DNA of 64,000 bases from Cymbomonas tetramitiformis. Lineage: Eukaryota > Chlorophyta > Pyramimonadophyceae > Pyramimonadales > Pyramimonadaceae. A model generated the notes under the pieces. It saw nothing but the letters and a program-made list of their open reading frames with translations. It had not been told where the DNA came from and ran no database searches. The translations under genes were made by a program, and so were the position numbers. The stretch is from NCBI GenBank assembly GCA_001247695.2, contig LGRX02029311.1:19535-83534 (forward strand), read 5' to 3'. This document shows, piece after piece, positions 1 to 9,721 of the stretch (the first letter of the stretch is position 1; every line of letters begins with the position of its first letter).

Positions 1-3000
1 GTCACAACAGGCGTCCACATCGAAGGGTCCAAACTTCTCGGCGTACTTCGAGGAGTACTCTACTCGGACACGCCAATTCTGTGAGTCTTCGGGGGGAGTC
101 TGCCGTTTTTGTGGGTGAAGGACCGGGGATGGAGCTGACTGCTGGGGCGCCTGCTGCGGGGGTGGTGAGCTCACTGGCACCTTCTCGGTGGGCGCCTCCG
201 ATGCGTCAGCTCGTGATGGCGTTCGCGTCTTCGGTGACGCCAGCTGTGGAGGCGCTGGGGTCGTAGAGGCTCTTCCAGCGCGTGACATGCTCCTCGTTAT
301 CCTTATCTGAGGTGGAGCTCTGTCAGGGGGTTGGTGTGGAGCTTCTGTCGGCTTCGCGCTATCAGCTTCAGGCCAGTCAGGCATGTCGAAGTCGAGGTGA
401 TCCTCCTTCATTCCCTTATAGAGCTTCGGATTAACGAGAGCGATGGTCTCCCCCATGTCCATGGCCTGTTCCGCCACGGAGAGGGTCTCCACTGCTGAGA
501 GCCAACAGTCAACCGTCTGAGCCCAGTGGGGATGAGCTGCGGGTGGTGAGCTGGAGAAGCATTCAGACTCCAGCGTTGCCAGAGGGTCTTTCGGCAGGTC
601 TGAGGTGGGGTCGATCACTCCTGCCTCCTTCAACCCCTCGCGAACGTCCTTGTCTTTGAAGTCGGGTCTTCTGGACAGGGCGTCTGGTACCAGCAGCAGC
701 GCTCCCTTGATGTACTCCATTCTCGGGACTCCCACCTCCACCAGATCCATGTACCAGCGTGCCTGTCTGCGGCTAAGCTCTCTGCCAGGTTCCATCAGCC
801 ATTCAAGAGGGCGGTGATCACCCTGGATACGGAAGTTGGTGAAGATGAGGTAATGCCGCCAGGTGACGGTGGTACAGTGGTGTAGAGCACCTAGCTCACG
901 CTCGCCGGTGTGGTAATTCTGCTCGGCGGCTGAGAACTGGCGGCTCTCGTATGCTATCACGCGCAGCCCAAGACCATCTCCATTGTCTTGCATAAGTACT
1001 CCCCCAAGAGCGATGCCGCTAGCATCCGTCTGCACCACGAAAGGCGCTGTGCCGTCTGCGGCACCCTTAATGTTGGGCAAGGCGAGCACTGGCGCTGATG
1101 TGAGGGCCTTCTTCAGCTCCTCGAAGGCCCACTGCTGCATGGGACCCCACTCCCAGGGTACGTCCGACTTGGTCAACCGGGTGAGGGGCTGAGCGATCTC
1201 GGAGAAGCAGTGAATGAACCTGCGGTAATACCCCGCTAGGCCCAAGAACTGCCTGACGTGGGTAACCGTCTCCAGCTCGGGCCAGTCCCTCACTGCAGCC
1301 ACCTTGTCGTGTTGGGGTCTGCAGCCATCTGCGGAGATACAGTGGCCAAGGAACCGCAAGGATTTCTTCAACAGCTGGCACTTGGACCTCTTGAGGAAGA
1401 CGCCCTTCTCCCTGCATGTCAGGAGCAGTTGTTTGACGTGCTCGTAGTGCTCTGCAGCGGTGTTGCTGAAGACGACCACGTCATCGATGAAGATCCGGAC
1501 AAATGGGAGATGGCCCAAGGCCCGCTGCATCCGTCGCTGGTACTGAGATGGTGAATTCTGCAGCCCCTGCGGCATGACCAACCACTCATATGACCCCATC
1601 TGGGTGGTGAAGGCGGTCTTCTCGACATCTCCTGGTGCCATCGGTACTTGCCAGAAGCCATCCACCGCGTCAAACGAAGAGAAGAACTTCGCACCCTGCA
1701 TCTCGTCGAACATCATCTGGATGTCTGGGAGAGGATACTTGTCCTTAACTGTCTGGCGGTTGAGGAGCCGGTAATCGATCACTAGTCGCAGCTCCTTGGG
1801 GTTCCCGGGTTTAGGGACCATCAAACAGGGAGCTGCATAAGGGCTGGAAGAGGGTCGGATGTAGCCCTTGGACATCAGAGTCTCCACGCGTTCTCGAAGT
1901 TGGCGAAGTTCCTCTGCGGACTTCTTGTAGATGCGCTGGCAGGGAGGTCCCTTCTTGCTCAGCTCAGGGTCCAGGTTAATGTTGGCTTCATCTTGGGGGT
2001 CATGTCTGAGTCCATCGATGTTCGGTAGGGCAGTCGTCATCTCCTTCTTGTACTCCTCACCCCAGAAGTCCTGAAACTTGAGGGTCCACTCAGGGCTCAC
2101 TTCTGCATCTTCAGTATCCGCAGCGGGTTCGGCGTTCTCAGAGTCGATAGCCGTGGCTGCAAAGGCAGAAGCAGTATCGTCGGGGGACTTCTCGGCCACC
2201 ATGAGCCAGGCGGGCTGTATCTCCGGGTCGTCATTGCCGCGTAGCTTCTGCGTCTCCGCATACACCAGGTACTTCTTCAGCTGGGCAGGGGTCAGGAACA
2301 CCTCATCCACCAATCCCGCGCAGGCTGTGCCCTTCGGAGACCTGTCCCCAGATGCTTTCCCAGGAGAACAGCCTGTGATGGTGACGCGATCCCCAATCTT
2401 GCCACTGCGGGACTTCCTGAGGAAGGAGACGGAGCCATTCCCTTCATAGCCCAGAGTGACAGGAGAGTGACTGCGCAGCCACCTTCCGCCGAGGATAACA
2501 TCCACCTGTATGCCCAGTGGCAGGATCCGGAGGGCAAGAGCGTTCTCCGTATAGGTGCCCGTGGTGGTGTGCGTGTTAAACTTGGCGTACGCGGTGGCGC
2601 CAGTGATCTTCACAGATCCATCCGCCAGGGTGACTCGCATCTCGGAGCCGGCTCGTGTTGTGAGGCCACATCGCTTAGCGCTCTGCTCCGAGATGAAGTT
2701 GTCAGAGGCCCCCGAGTCAATCAGCACCTTGACCGTGTGCCCTCTGAGGGTTGCGTAGAATACCAGCAGTAGCGGTCCTTCTTCGTCATGTGCCGCTGCA
2801 AGGGTACCCTCGATGTCGGTCTTCCACTGAACTCCCCCATCTGTGCGTATGCTTTTGCACTTGAGGTTGGGGAGGAGGTTGTCCGAGGCCTCGCGGCATT
2901 CTTCCAACGTTTGCCTACACGCGGCGTAGAACTCCTCATCCAGCAAATCAACATCTTCAGGCGGATGACTGACGAGGTTGTCTGCACTCGCCGTCAGCAG

Positions 3001-4656
3001 GGTGCCCGCTGAGGTGCATTCGCTCGAGGTGGGGCTGACATGAGTGGTGTCACTGGTAGTAGGGCTCACATGTGTAGTGCCACTGGTGGTAGGGCTAACA
3101 TGGGTAGTGCCGCTTACTGTGGGGCTCACGTGGGTAGTGCCGCTTGTTGTGGGGCTCACATGGGTAGTGACACTATTGGTGAGACTGCCATGGGTGAGAG
3201 GATCCTCGTCATGCTGAGGGCTGCCAGCAGGGGAGTTGTGGGCGAGCTGGTGGGAGCTCTGGTGGTCAGTTCTCGTCTGAGGGGTCTCAGCTGCTGCCAT
3301 CTGCTGGGTGAAGCAGAGCGAGTTGACCGAGGACTCCTCTTCCATCACCTCAGGGTCTTCAGCGATGGGGTGGCTGTCGAGACAGGGTGGCGCTTCATCC
3401 GCTTCATGCGTTTTGACGGTGGTTATCTGCTGGGTGAAGCAAAGCGAACTGGGTGCGGAGGTCTCCTCCGCCTCTGAGCAGTAGGATGAACCTTCGGGGT
3501 TTCCTCCCGGAGTGGCCGGCGCGTTATCATGGTGCGAAGATGTAGTCTCTGTCGTGGGCTCGGCCAGCGAGGATGATGGAGGGGATGCTCCCAAGGGGCT
3601 GGGACCCAGCTTCCTCATCTTGTACTGGTGTACTGCGTGCAGACTGCACCAGGCGCCAGGTAAACCCACATCTCCCGCTGTCCCAGGTATCGTGCCCACT
3701 TCAGTGTCCAGGGTGCAGAGGGATGTCGAAGACCTCGCTGCTGCTCTTCGTGCGCCCTCCTTTTCCCACAGCCTGCTACCTGGGGAAGAGTCTGGACTCG
3801 AAGTGGCGATTGCCTTTTGCTGCTCGGCAGGCGACAGCTCTCTCCAAGCCGCGTAGAGGTCGTGGGAGCTGGTGTTAGAGGATTCGGGGACTTGCTGGCG
3901 ACCGTCGTGTGAAAGGAGGTGCCACAATGCTATGCGCTGATGGCCTTCCTTGCGATCTTGAGGTTCGCGGGCAATGCGTATCCTCTCTGCCAGCTGGTTG
4001 GCGCGGTTCACGCGCTCCTTTGGCGATCGACTCCCAGAGTGTACGCGGCTGCGGACGCGCTCCGACATCTTATCCACCAGGTCCTTGGCAGCCTCTGGGG
4101 ACTTGCGCAGAGCTCTGCGGACCTTCTGCATGGCGACTTCGAGGGGGAGGGAGTACAGATCTCTCTTCCAGTGCCACGCAGTTAGCCTTTTCCGTGGGTC
4201 TGCGAGGTTGGACTGATAGATGGGCAGCGGTAGGACAACACGCGGTCGGGAGCGAAGGTCGCGGGGCTCTCCGCGGTTGTTGCCCATAATGGGGGGTCTG
4301 TGCCGGGGAACTCGCCGTCCCCTCCGACCCTCGATCCTCGCTTGTGTATAAGCGGGGCCGTCATCGAGAGGTAGCGACGGCTCATCGAAGGGGGTGCTTC
4401 CTGCGAGAGGGTGGCTGGACAAGTCATCCCTCGGCGGCGATTGGGCACCAGCTGAGCGGTAGGTGCGTCGCAAGCGGGTCCCAGAGGTGAAGGCCACACT
4501 CTTGGGGTGGGGACGTTGGCCCCAAGGGTCTCTGCGTCCTCGGGCGCGTCGGGGTTCCACTGGTTCTGACCGCTTCTCCAGGGCGGAGAGGGTCTGATCA
4601 TCAGGGCAAGACCTCACTTCCCCGAAGGGCAGGGTCTGGGGCTGGCCGCCGGCCAG
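1..4656 (-). CDS. pol: Pol polyprotein of element A (protease, RT, RNase H, start of Dam-like methyltransferase), partial
   Basis: An open frame of 1552 codons without a stop, continuing past the left edge. In translation order: a Ser/Pro-rich linker with THVS-type 10-residue repeats (about 3190-3030); an aspartic protease with DSGASD (about 2720-2700); RT with FSSFDAVDGFW and the catalytic box FIDD (about 1490); RNase H with QTDASG (about 1040); the tether LLVPDALSRRPD; a linker; and the first part of a Dam-like N6-adenine methyltransferase ending in FGPFDVDACCD at the edge. Translation probably comes from a -1 shift out of gag: the frames overlap at 4656-4614, and the overlap contains CCCC and GGGG steps where a P-site tRNA could re-pair, but no canonical X-XXY-YYZ heptamer. 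Enzymes act in cytoplasmic particles during reverse transcription. Integrase is not in view. Confidence 0.9.
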   Translation of the reverse strand, partial: MAGGQPQTLPFGEVRSCPDDQTLSALEKRSEPVEPRRARGRRDPWGQRPHPKSVAFTSGTRLRRTYRSAGAQSPPRDDLSSHPLAGSTPFDEPSLPLDDGPAYTQARIEGRRGRRVPRHRPPIMGNNRGEPRDLRSRPRVVLPLPIYQSNLADPRKRLTAWHWKRDLYSLPLEVAMQKVRRALRKSPEAAKDLVDKMSERVRSRVHSGSRSPKERVNRANQLAERIRIAREPQDRKEGHQRIALWHLLSHDGRQQVPESSNTSSHDLYAAWRELSPAEQQKAIATSSPDSSPGSRLWEKEGARRAAARSSTSLCTLDTEVGTIPGTAGDVGLPGAWCSLHAVHQYKMRKLGPSPLGASPPSSSLAEPTTETTSSHHDNAPATPGGNPEGSSYCSEAEETSAPSSLCFTQQITTVKTHEADEAPPCLDSHPIAEDPEVMEEESSVNSLCFTQQMAAAETPQTRTDHQSSHQLAHNSPAGSPQHDEDPLTHGSLTNSVTTHVSPTTSGTTHVSPTVSGTTHVSPTTSGTTHVSPTTSDTTHVSPTSSECTSAGTLLTASADNLVSHPPEDVDLLDEEFYAACRQTLEECREASDNLLPNLKCKSIRTDGGVQWKTDIEGTLAAAHDEEGPLLLVFYATLRGHTVKVLIDSGASDNFISEQSAKRCGLTTRAGSEMRVTLADGSVKITGATAYAKFNTHTTTGTYTENALALRILPLGIQVDVILGGRWLRSHSPVTLGYEGNGSVSFLRKSRSGKIGDRVTITGCSPGKASGDRSPKGTACAGLVDEVFLTPAQLKKYLVYAETQKLRGNDDPEIQPAWLMVAEKSPDDTASAFAATAIDSENAEPAADTEDAEVSPEWTLKFQDFWGEEYKKEMTTALPNIDGLRHDPQDEANINLDPELSKKGPPCQRIYKKSAEELRQLRERVETLMSKGYIRPSSSPYAAPCLMVPKPGNPKELRLVIDYRLLNRQTVKDKYPLPDIQMMFDEMQGAKFFSSFDAVDGFWQVPMAPGDVEKTAFTTQMGSYEWLVMPQGLQNSPSQYQRRMQRALGHLPFVRIFIDDVVVFSNTAAEHYEHVKQLLLTCREKGVFLKRSKCQLLKKSLRFLGHCISADGCRPQHDKVAAVRDWPELETVTHVRQFLGLAGYYRRFIHCFSEIAQPLTRLTKSDVPWEWGPMQQWAFEELKKALTSAPVLALPNIKGAADGTAPFVVQTDASGIALGGVLMQDNGDGLGLRVIAYESRQFSAAEQNYHTGERELGALHHCTTVTWRHYLIFTNFRIQGDHRPLEWLMEPGRELSRRQARWYMDLVEVGVPRMEYIKGALLLVPDALSRRPDFKDKDVREGLKEAGVIDPTSDLPKDPLATLESECFSSSPPAAHPHWAQTVDCWLSAVETLSVAEQAMDMGETIALVNPKLYKGMKEDHLDFDMPDWPEADSAKPTEAPHQPPDRAPPQIRITRSMSRAGRASTTPAPPQLASPKTRTPSRADASEAPTEKVPVSSPPPQQAPQQSAPSPVLHPQKRQTPPEDSQNWRVRVEYSSKYAEKFGPFDVDACCD

Positions 4657-7597
4657 TCATTCATCGCTCTCCACCAGGGGAAGGCCGTCACCCTCCACAA
4701 GCTCGATGCCCGCACGGGCCGCCAGGGTCTGATAGCTCTGCTCGTCCTCACAGGTAGCGAGAGCCAGGACCTCCTCGGAGAACTCTTCTGGGACGCCATC
4801 CACCAGGAGATGTCCTCCTGCTGCTCGATGGCCCAAACGACGGCGGCTACATACCCAGGGGAGTTCGCCAGTCGAGCGGGTGCATTGGCCCTCCACTCCT
4901 TGAGCTTAGCCTCGTCCGTACAGTTACGGACGATGTGCTCCGCAGAGCCGCAGGCGAAGCACCGGCGGACTTTCGGAGCATCAGGGCGGGAGAGGCCAGG
5001 TGGTGGTGGCAAAGGAGTCACTGCCGCGGCGACGGTGGTGGCAGGCCCGTTCTCCAGCATGGCAAGAGCTGGGCGGTTCGAAGAGGGGGTACGCCTGTAG
5101 AAGGGGGTGCGAGGTGGTGGGTTAGCGAAGGAAACAGCACGGGGAGGACGGTCTTGAGAGCGCCTCTGAGCCGCCTCCGTGTCAATGTCACTCTCCACCT
5201 CCTCAGCAACTTCCCGAATCTTCAACAAGGCGTTGTGGGTGCCTGGGATGTCGTCAGCGACGGCCTTCCTCTCCCACTCTTCTGGTTTGGAGACATCCAA
5301 GTGGATGGCTCTCAGGCGCCGCATCACCTTGGGTGCATATTTCAGCCCCCGGCGGTACGTAGAGAGCATCGACAAGTTGGTCATCTCCACGCAATTTGGG
5401 ACTCTGCCGGCCAAGAAGTTGACGGAGGCCATGCGGGTCTCCAGTCGCGAGAAATACTCCGCCGCGGTCTCGTTCACCGCCTGCTTCAGGGCAATGGCCT
5501 CGCCGTGTGCGTTCTCCAGGTAGGCCTGCGTCAGAGAGCACACCGCCAGATCGCTGAAGAACACGTCCAGCTCCCCGTAGCGTTGGTGCCAAGCTTGCTC
5601 GGACCCAAAGGTCCCCGCCGCGCGCTCCAAGAACTTTCTCTGCTGGTCTTGAAGAGTGTACTCCTTGAAGCTCCAAAGAAGGCTTGACACACTCGCCTGG
5701 TACTCTGATACTGATGGCGTACAACTGGGAGTGGTCAGTGCTTCGATCACGATGGCCTCCTGGAATACCTTCCGCACCATGTGGGAGTAGTGCTCCAACT
5801 GCGTCAGGAGGCCCTCCTTGTCGGCCGATTTTGTGTCGGACGCGGAGCGGGGGAACCTGGTGACGCTCTTGACCAGCTTTAGCACCATCTCTTTGGTCTT
5901 GTGCTCCAGGCGGACCTCGTCTGGAGATGCTCGCAGGTTAGTGCCCTGCGGCAGACGGACGATGCCTGGAACAAAGGGGGTGGCACTGGGAGAGAGCACG
6001 GGGTTTGCAGCGGCGGCAGAGTGAACGGGGTTCACGGTAGCGGCAGAGTGAACGGGGTTTGCGGCGGCGGAATGGGGAAAACGGGCAGGAGGTGATGGTC
6101 CCGGGGCATGCGCGGGCGGAGGCGCAGGCGCGGGATTTGTGGGGACTGCGGTCGGAGTGGGCGGTAATGTAAGGGCTGATGGTGGTGCGGGGAGTGGAAG
6201 AGGTGTATGGAAGGGCAGGGGTGTGGATGGTTGTGCGGCCACCACGCTCATGCTCCGGTACCAATCGGAGTTGCTGACCTCCGACCACGCGGCGAGCCCG
6301 TCCTGATCGAAGTTCTGCATCTCCGACTCCCGCGCAGTAGCAGGGATCCACTCCCATACTGGCTGCCCCATGCTGGTAGACCGCACATTGGCCGCGGCTG
6401 GGTCCCCCATTGCCATATCCATGACCTCGCGGTCGACCATAAGGACCCAGGTCTCCACACGAGGGTTGGTAAGGGGTAGGGGTGCATGGTGTAGCCGGCC
6501 CCCCATGCGCGCATATGCAGTCAGCGGCGCTCCCAGCAGGTGCATGATCCTGAACAAGATGGCGTCGCCCTGCACCCCAGCCCGGCGGCGTTCGTCCCAT
6601 GGTAGGGAGACGGTTGCCGCGCCTCGCACCCCAGCTGACTGGTGCACCCACAATGACCCACCATCGTGGGTGACGAAGAGGGCTCTGACCTCTGGGTACT
6701 GAGGGTAGGAGGGCTCTGGTGCGGGATCGTCAGGGGGATCCTGAGGTGGATCACTAGGGGGGCCTGGTGGCGAGTCGCTTGGACTGGAGTCTCTGGGCTC
6801 TGAGTCGGGATTGCCACCGCCGTGCACCACCGTCTCCATCGACTGCCGCCGGCGGGCCACCATCATGTTATGGGGATTTGGCCGGCCCTGAGTGGGAGGT
6901 TCGGCGGGAGCGGTCTCAGCGGCGGTCTGAGGCACTGGAGGGGTTACGCTGGCGGCGGCGTCTGCCTCGTGTAGATGGTCCGCCGTCAGGCCCTGTGCGC
7001 TGCCCTGAGGGTCGCCTGGTGGGGAGGCTCCTGCCGATGTCGTCGCACCAGGCAGCGCGAGTCCTCTCGAGAGCACCGCGGAGATGTCCAGGGCCTGTAC
7101 TGCCGCTAGGACTTCTCTGCGAATGTGTTCACTTCGGCTGCTCGCGTCCGAGTCAGAGCCGGACCTGTGGGCGGCCCTCCGCCTGCGCTCAGCCCGTGCC
7201 TGCGTGCTTCGGCTGCCTCTGGTCCCCGTGCTGGTGCGGCTGATGTCCGTGCCGGAGTCGGGGTCAGAGTGATCAGGTGCGTGGCTTGGACCTGGGAGAT
7301 GCTTGCCGTGTGTCGCAGGGCCCGAAGATGCCCTTCGGGAACGTCGACGCCGGCGAGTCTCTGAGGTTGTCGCCACCGCGGGAAGGTGGCGCACCAAGAG
7401 CTGGGTACCGCCCAAGACGTTCTGCTGAACCCCGCTGTCAAGGGGTACCTGCAGAGGGTCCGGCAGGGCCGCGGCGCCGATGCTGATGAAGTGCTGCAGC
7501 GATGAGGGATCCGCGCCTGAGTCATGAAGCGCGGAGGTGGCTGGTGCCAGCTGATGGGGCTGCTGTGGTCGATGTTGCGGCTGTTGTGGCGGCTGCG

Positions 7598-7634
<37 letters not shown>

Positions 7635-8141
7635 TAACTGCTGCTGCTGTAACTGCTGCTGCTGTAACTGCTGCTGCATCGGTTCCAGTGGCTGCTGTTG
7701 AAGCCACTGCTGTTGCTGCTGCTGGTACGCGAGCCACTGCTGCTGCTGCTGTAGCTGTTGTTGGAACGGTGTGGGATATGCGCCCACGGGGTGATGGGTT
7801 CCCAGTGTGAACGGCACTGGTGATACTCCCCCAGCGAGGGGCGCTGATTGGGGCAATACCCAATTGACGCCGTTCCATACAGCCTGTGCGGGGGTGCCAT
7901 CCGGCATAGTATAAGGGCGGGGCACCGCTGTGTAGGGCATGGTGGTGCCTGGATGTGGAATGGGGTGAGCGGAAGCATATGCGGAGGGCGATGGGAAGGT
8001 TATGGGAGAGAACAGAGTGTGGTGTAGCTGCTCTGCACTGACACTCATGCTGGGAAATGCCTCTGATGTCTGCTGTGACATCCTGATTGCTGAGCTGGTT
8101 GAGATCAAGGACTGGGTGTGGCAATAGCCACAGGTGAGCAA
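4614..8141 (-). CDS. gag: Gag polyprotein of element A
   Basis: A 1175-residue capsid/nucleocapsid protein. The N-terminal half is low complexity: a Gln-rich run (about residues 125-190), His/Pro stretches, an Arg/Ser-rich segment and Pro-rich acidic linkers. The conserved capsid-like part is about residues 750-1010. A CCHC zinc knuckle of form C-x2-C-x4-H-x4-C (CFACGSAEHIVRNC) lies near residue 1060 and would bind RNA. The listed start is the first Met; a second Met at residue 21 (MSQQTSE) is equally plausible. The 3' end overlaps the pol frame by about 43 nt, in the -1 relation. No internal stop is present, in contrast to the decayed gag of element C, which shares the IEALTTPS-like block, the REVAEEVE-like block and the knuckle. 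Confidence 0.88.
7570..7770 (-). repeat. CAG/CTG triplet repeat encoding polyglutamine in gag A
   Basis: Imperfect CAG repeats on the minus strand, seen as (ctg)n with cag/taa interruptions on plus, encode the Gln runs of gag A. Element C has HAT-repeat arrays in its corresponding linkers instead. Confidence 0.85.
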
Positions 8142-9268
8142 AGTGGTGAGTGCTCGCCTTTTTTATTTAATTAGTCTCGTCCTCTTCGATGTCGCTCGCT
8201 GGAGGCGAAGGGGCGGGACTTCCAGGTGGTGATGGGGGAACCCAATCAGCGCCAAGGAGGACCCAAGGGGGGGCGTCGATCACTTGTATTGCCTGGAGAT
8301 GCCACACGTGGTCGTAATGTACTGGTGGGATAGCCAGCGTGACTATATCCAGGCGCTCAGTTCTCCTCCTCGTCGTCAGAGGAAGAGGGGGAAGGAGGAC
8401 CGCTCCAAGGACCGCTCTGCCAGAAGGCGCCTGCTGGTGGGTAGGTGGGGTCTGGAGGGAATACCCACTTGATGGGTCCTTGTTTCCACCACGCTCTTCT
8501 GTATTCTTCTGGCGAAGGGGGTACTGCCATGCACCGGCGAACTCAAAATTTCGCCAGGGCTCCGCGACACAGATTTCAAGTGCCTATGTATGCAGGCAGG
8601 GGTCGAGGAACTGCAACCAGAAAGCTCAGCAAGGTCCCAGAAGGTAACCGGACTTCGTACACTCCCAAAATATTCCAGCCAGAGGGTAAACCAGAGGTGT
8701 CCAGAAACTGTCCAGAAACTGTCCAGAAGCCACTAAAAGAGCTGTTTTGAGGGGCTTTCCCAGCTGCTGGTGGCCGTGAGGGCGGTATTGGGGGGTTCTA
8801 GGGTGTTCTATGGGGTCTGGGGAAGGAGTTTTTGGTGGTGGGGGCTACTGTGGAAGGTTTCGGGGTAGGCTGAAAACGGGCTAAAACGGCTATTTTGGGC
8901 TGTTTTTGGCTGTTTTTCGCCTTTTTAAGGCTCTAGAAAGTGGGCTATGAGGTTTTCCTGGCTACTATAAACCGGGGAAACCCTTTAGGGTGCTCCCTGA
9001 CGGTTGTTTGTAGCCTGGGGCAGACTTGGAAGTTAAGATCGGAAAACGAATGTTGACTTTTCTGAGCCTGGTTGGGCCCCCAGTGTTAAGGGGCGAAAAT
9101 ATGAAGTTTTGGAGATGTTTTCCAAAGGATACGGCCGTTGTATACGAAAAAAAATGTACTTACGGAGGCTAAAATTGCGCCCAGATAGCCGGAAGTGCAG
9201 CTCTCCCCCTGTATTACAACGGAAGTTACAAAAGGCCCGTGGGCGAGTTGCGCAGAGGCGAAATCGCA
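8142..9268 (-). other. Leader of element A, non-coding
   Basis: About 1.1 kb between the candidate primer-binding site and gag. Short ORFs occur on both strands but none shows recognisable protein character. It is read as the 5' untranslated leader and would be expected to hold packaging signals, which cannot be identified by eye. Confidence 0.5.
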
Positions 9269-9282
9269 GCACGCTGATACCA
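9269..9282 (-). promoter_or_regulatory. Candidate primer-binding site (initiator-tRNA-Met-like)
   Basis: The minus strand reads TGGTATCAGCGTGC. The first nine bases match the start of the common plant PBS TGGTATCAGAGC, complementary to the 3' end of initiator tRNA-Met. It lies two bases after a CA that could end the 5' LTR, which is the expected spacing. The match after base nine is imperfect. Confidence 0.45.
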
Positions 9283-9284
9283 AA

Positions 9285-9707
9285 TGTGCCAGGGGCAGCA
9301 ACTTAAATTTACCGGGATTAACAGCCCGATTGACCCGAACGGAGAGTGGAAAGTGCACCAGTGGTCAGATTGAGAAAAGAGGACCTCGGAGACAGTTTTA
9401 ACGTGGACACAAAAATTCCAGACGTTTCTTGATAGTTTTTTGTCGTTTGGAACCTGGCCCCGACACCTGGGTCCTCATAGATCGCTACATTTTAAATTGG
9501 GATGGCCGATCGGCACGACAGAGCCAAATTAGACAAATTTGAGCCCATCGGACTACATAGGGGGAAACGAGAGCCCAGAAGGAGAATTTTCTATTTTTTT
9601 AATATTCTTTGAAAGAAGAAAATAGTCTACAACACTGGGACCTGGTCAATTTGTCTGGATTGCTCCGGGATGGCCGCCAAGAAATTGGCCAAACTGCCGA
9701 TTAACAC
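9285..9707 (-). repeat. Candidate 5' LTR of element A
   Basis: The minus-strand segment would begin TGTTAATCGG near 9707 and end in CA at 9286-9285, directly before the candidate primer-binding site. The matching 3' LTR would be outside the window, so the start is not proven; about 420 bp is typical for gypsy LTRs. Confidence 0.35.
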
Positions 9708-9721
9708 TCAATTTTTGAAAT

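Larger units (their letters stand above)
1..9707 (-). mobile_element. Element A: Ty3/gypsy LTR retrotransposon, left end outside window
   Basis: Minus-strand element read from about 9.7 kb leftwards: candidate 5' LTR and primer-binding site, a leader of about 1.1 kb, intact gag, then pol in the -1 frame reaching the window edge. Integrase and the 3' LTR must lie to the left. The protease-RT-RNase H order followed by a Dam-like domain is shared with element C, so the two are relatives. No stop interrupts gag or pol, so the copy looks coding-competent and young. The right boundary is a guess from a TGTTA start on the minus strand near 9707. Confidence 0.65.

Noticed and set aside
4935..5687. 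250-aa plus-strand ORF
   Set aside because: It is antisense to the conserved part of gag A and has no domain; a high-GC shadow.
7502..7810. Ala/Val-rich plus-strand ORF
   Set aside because: Antisense or out-of-frame reading of the polyglutamine CAG repeat.
9033..9401. Small ORFs on both strands near the candidate LTR of element A
   Set aside because: Mutually overlapping, short, with no conserved motif; better explained as LTR and leader.
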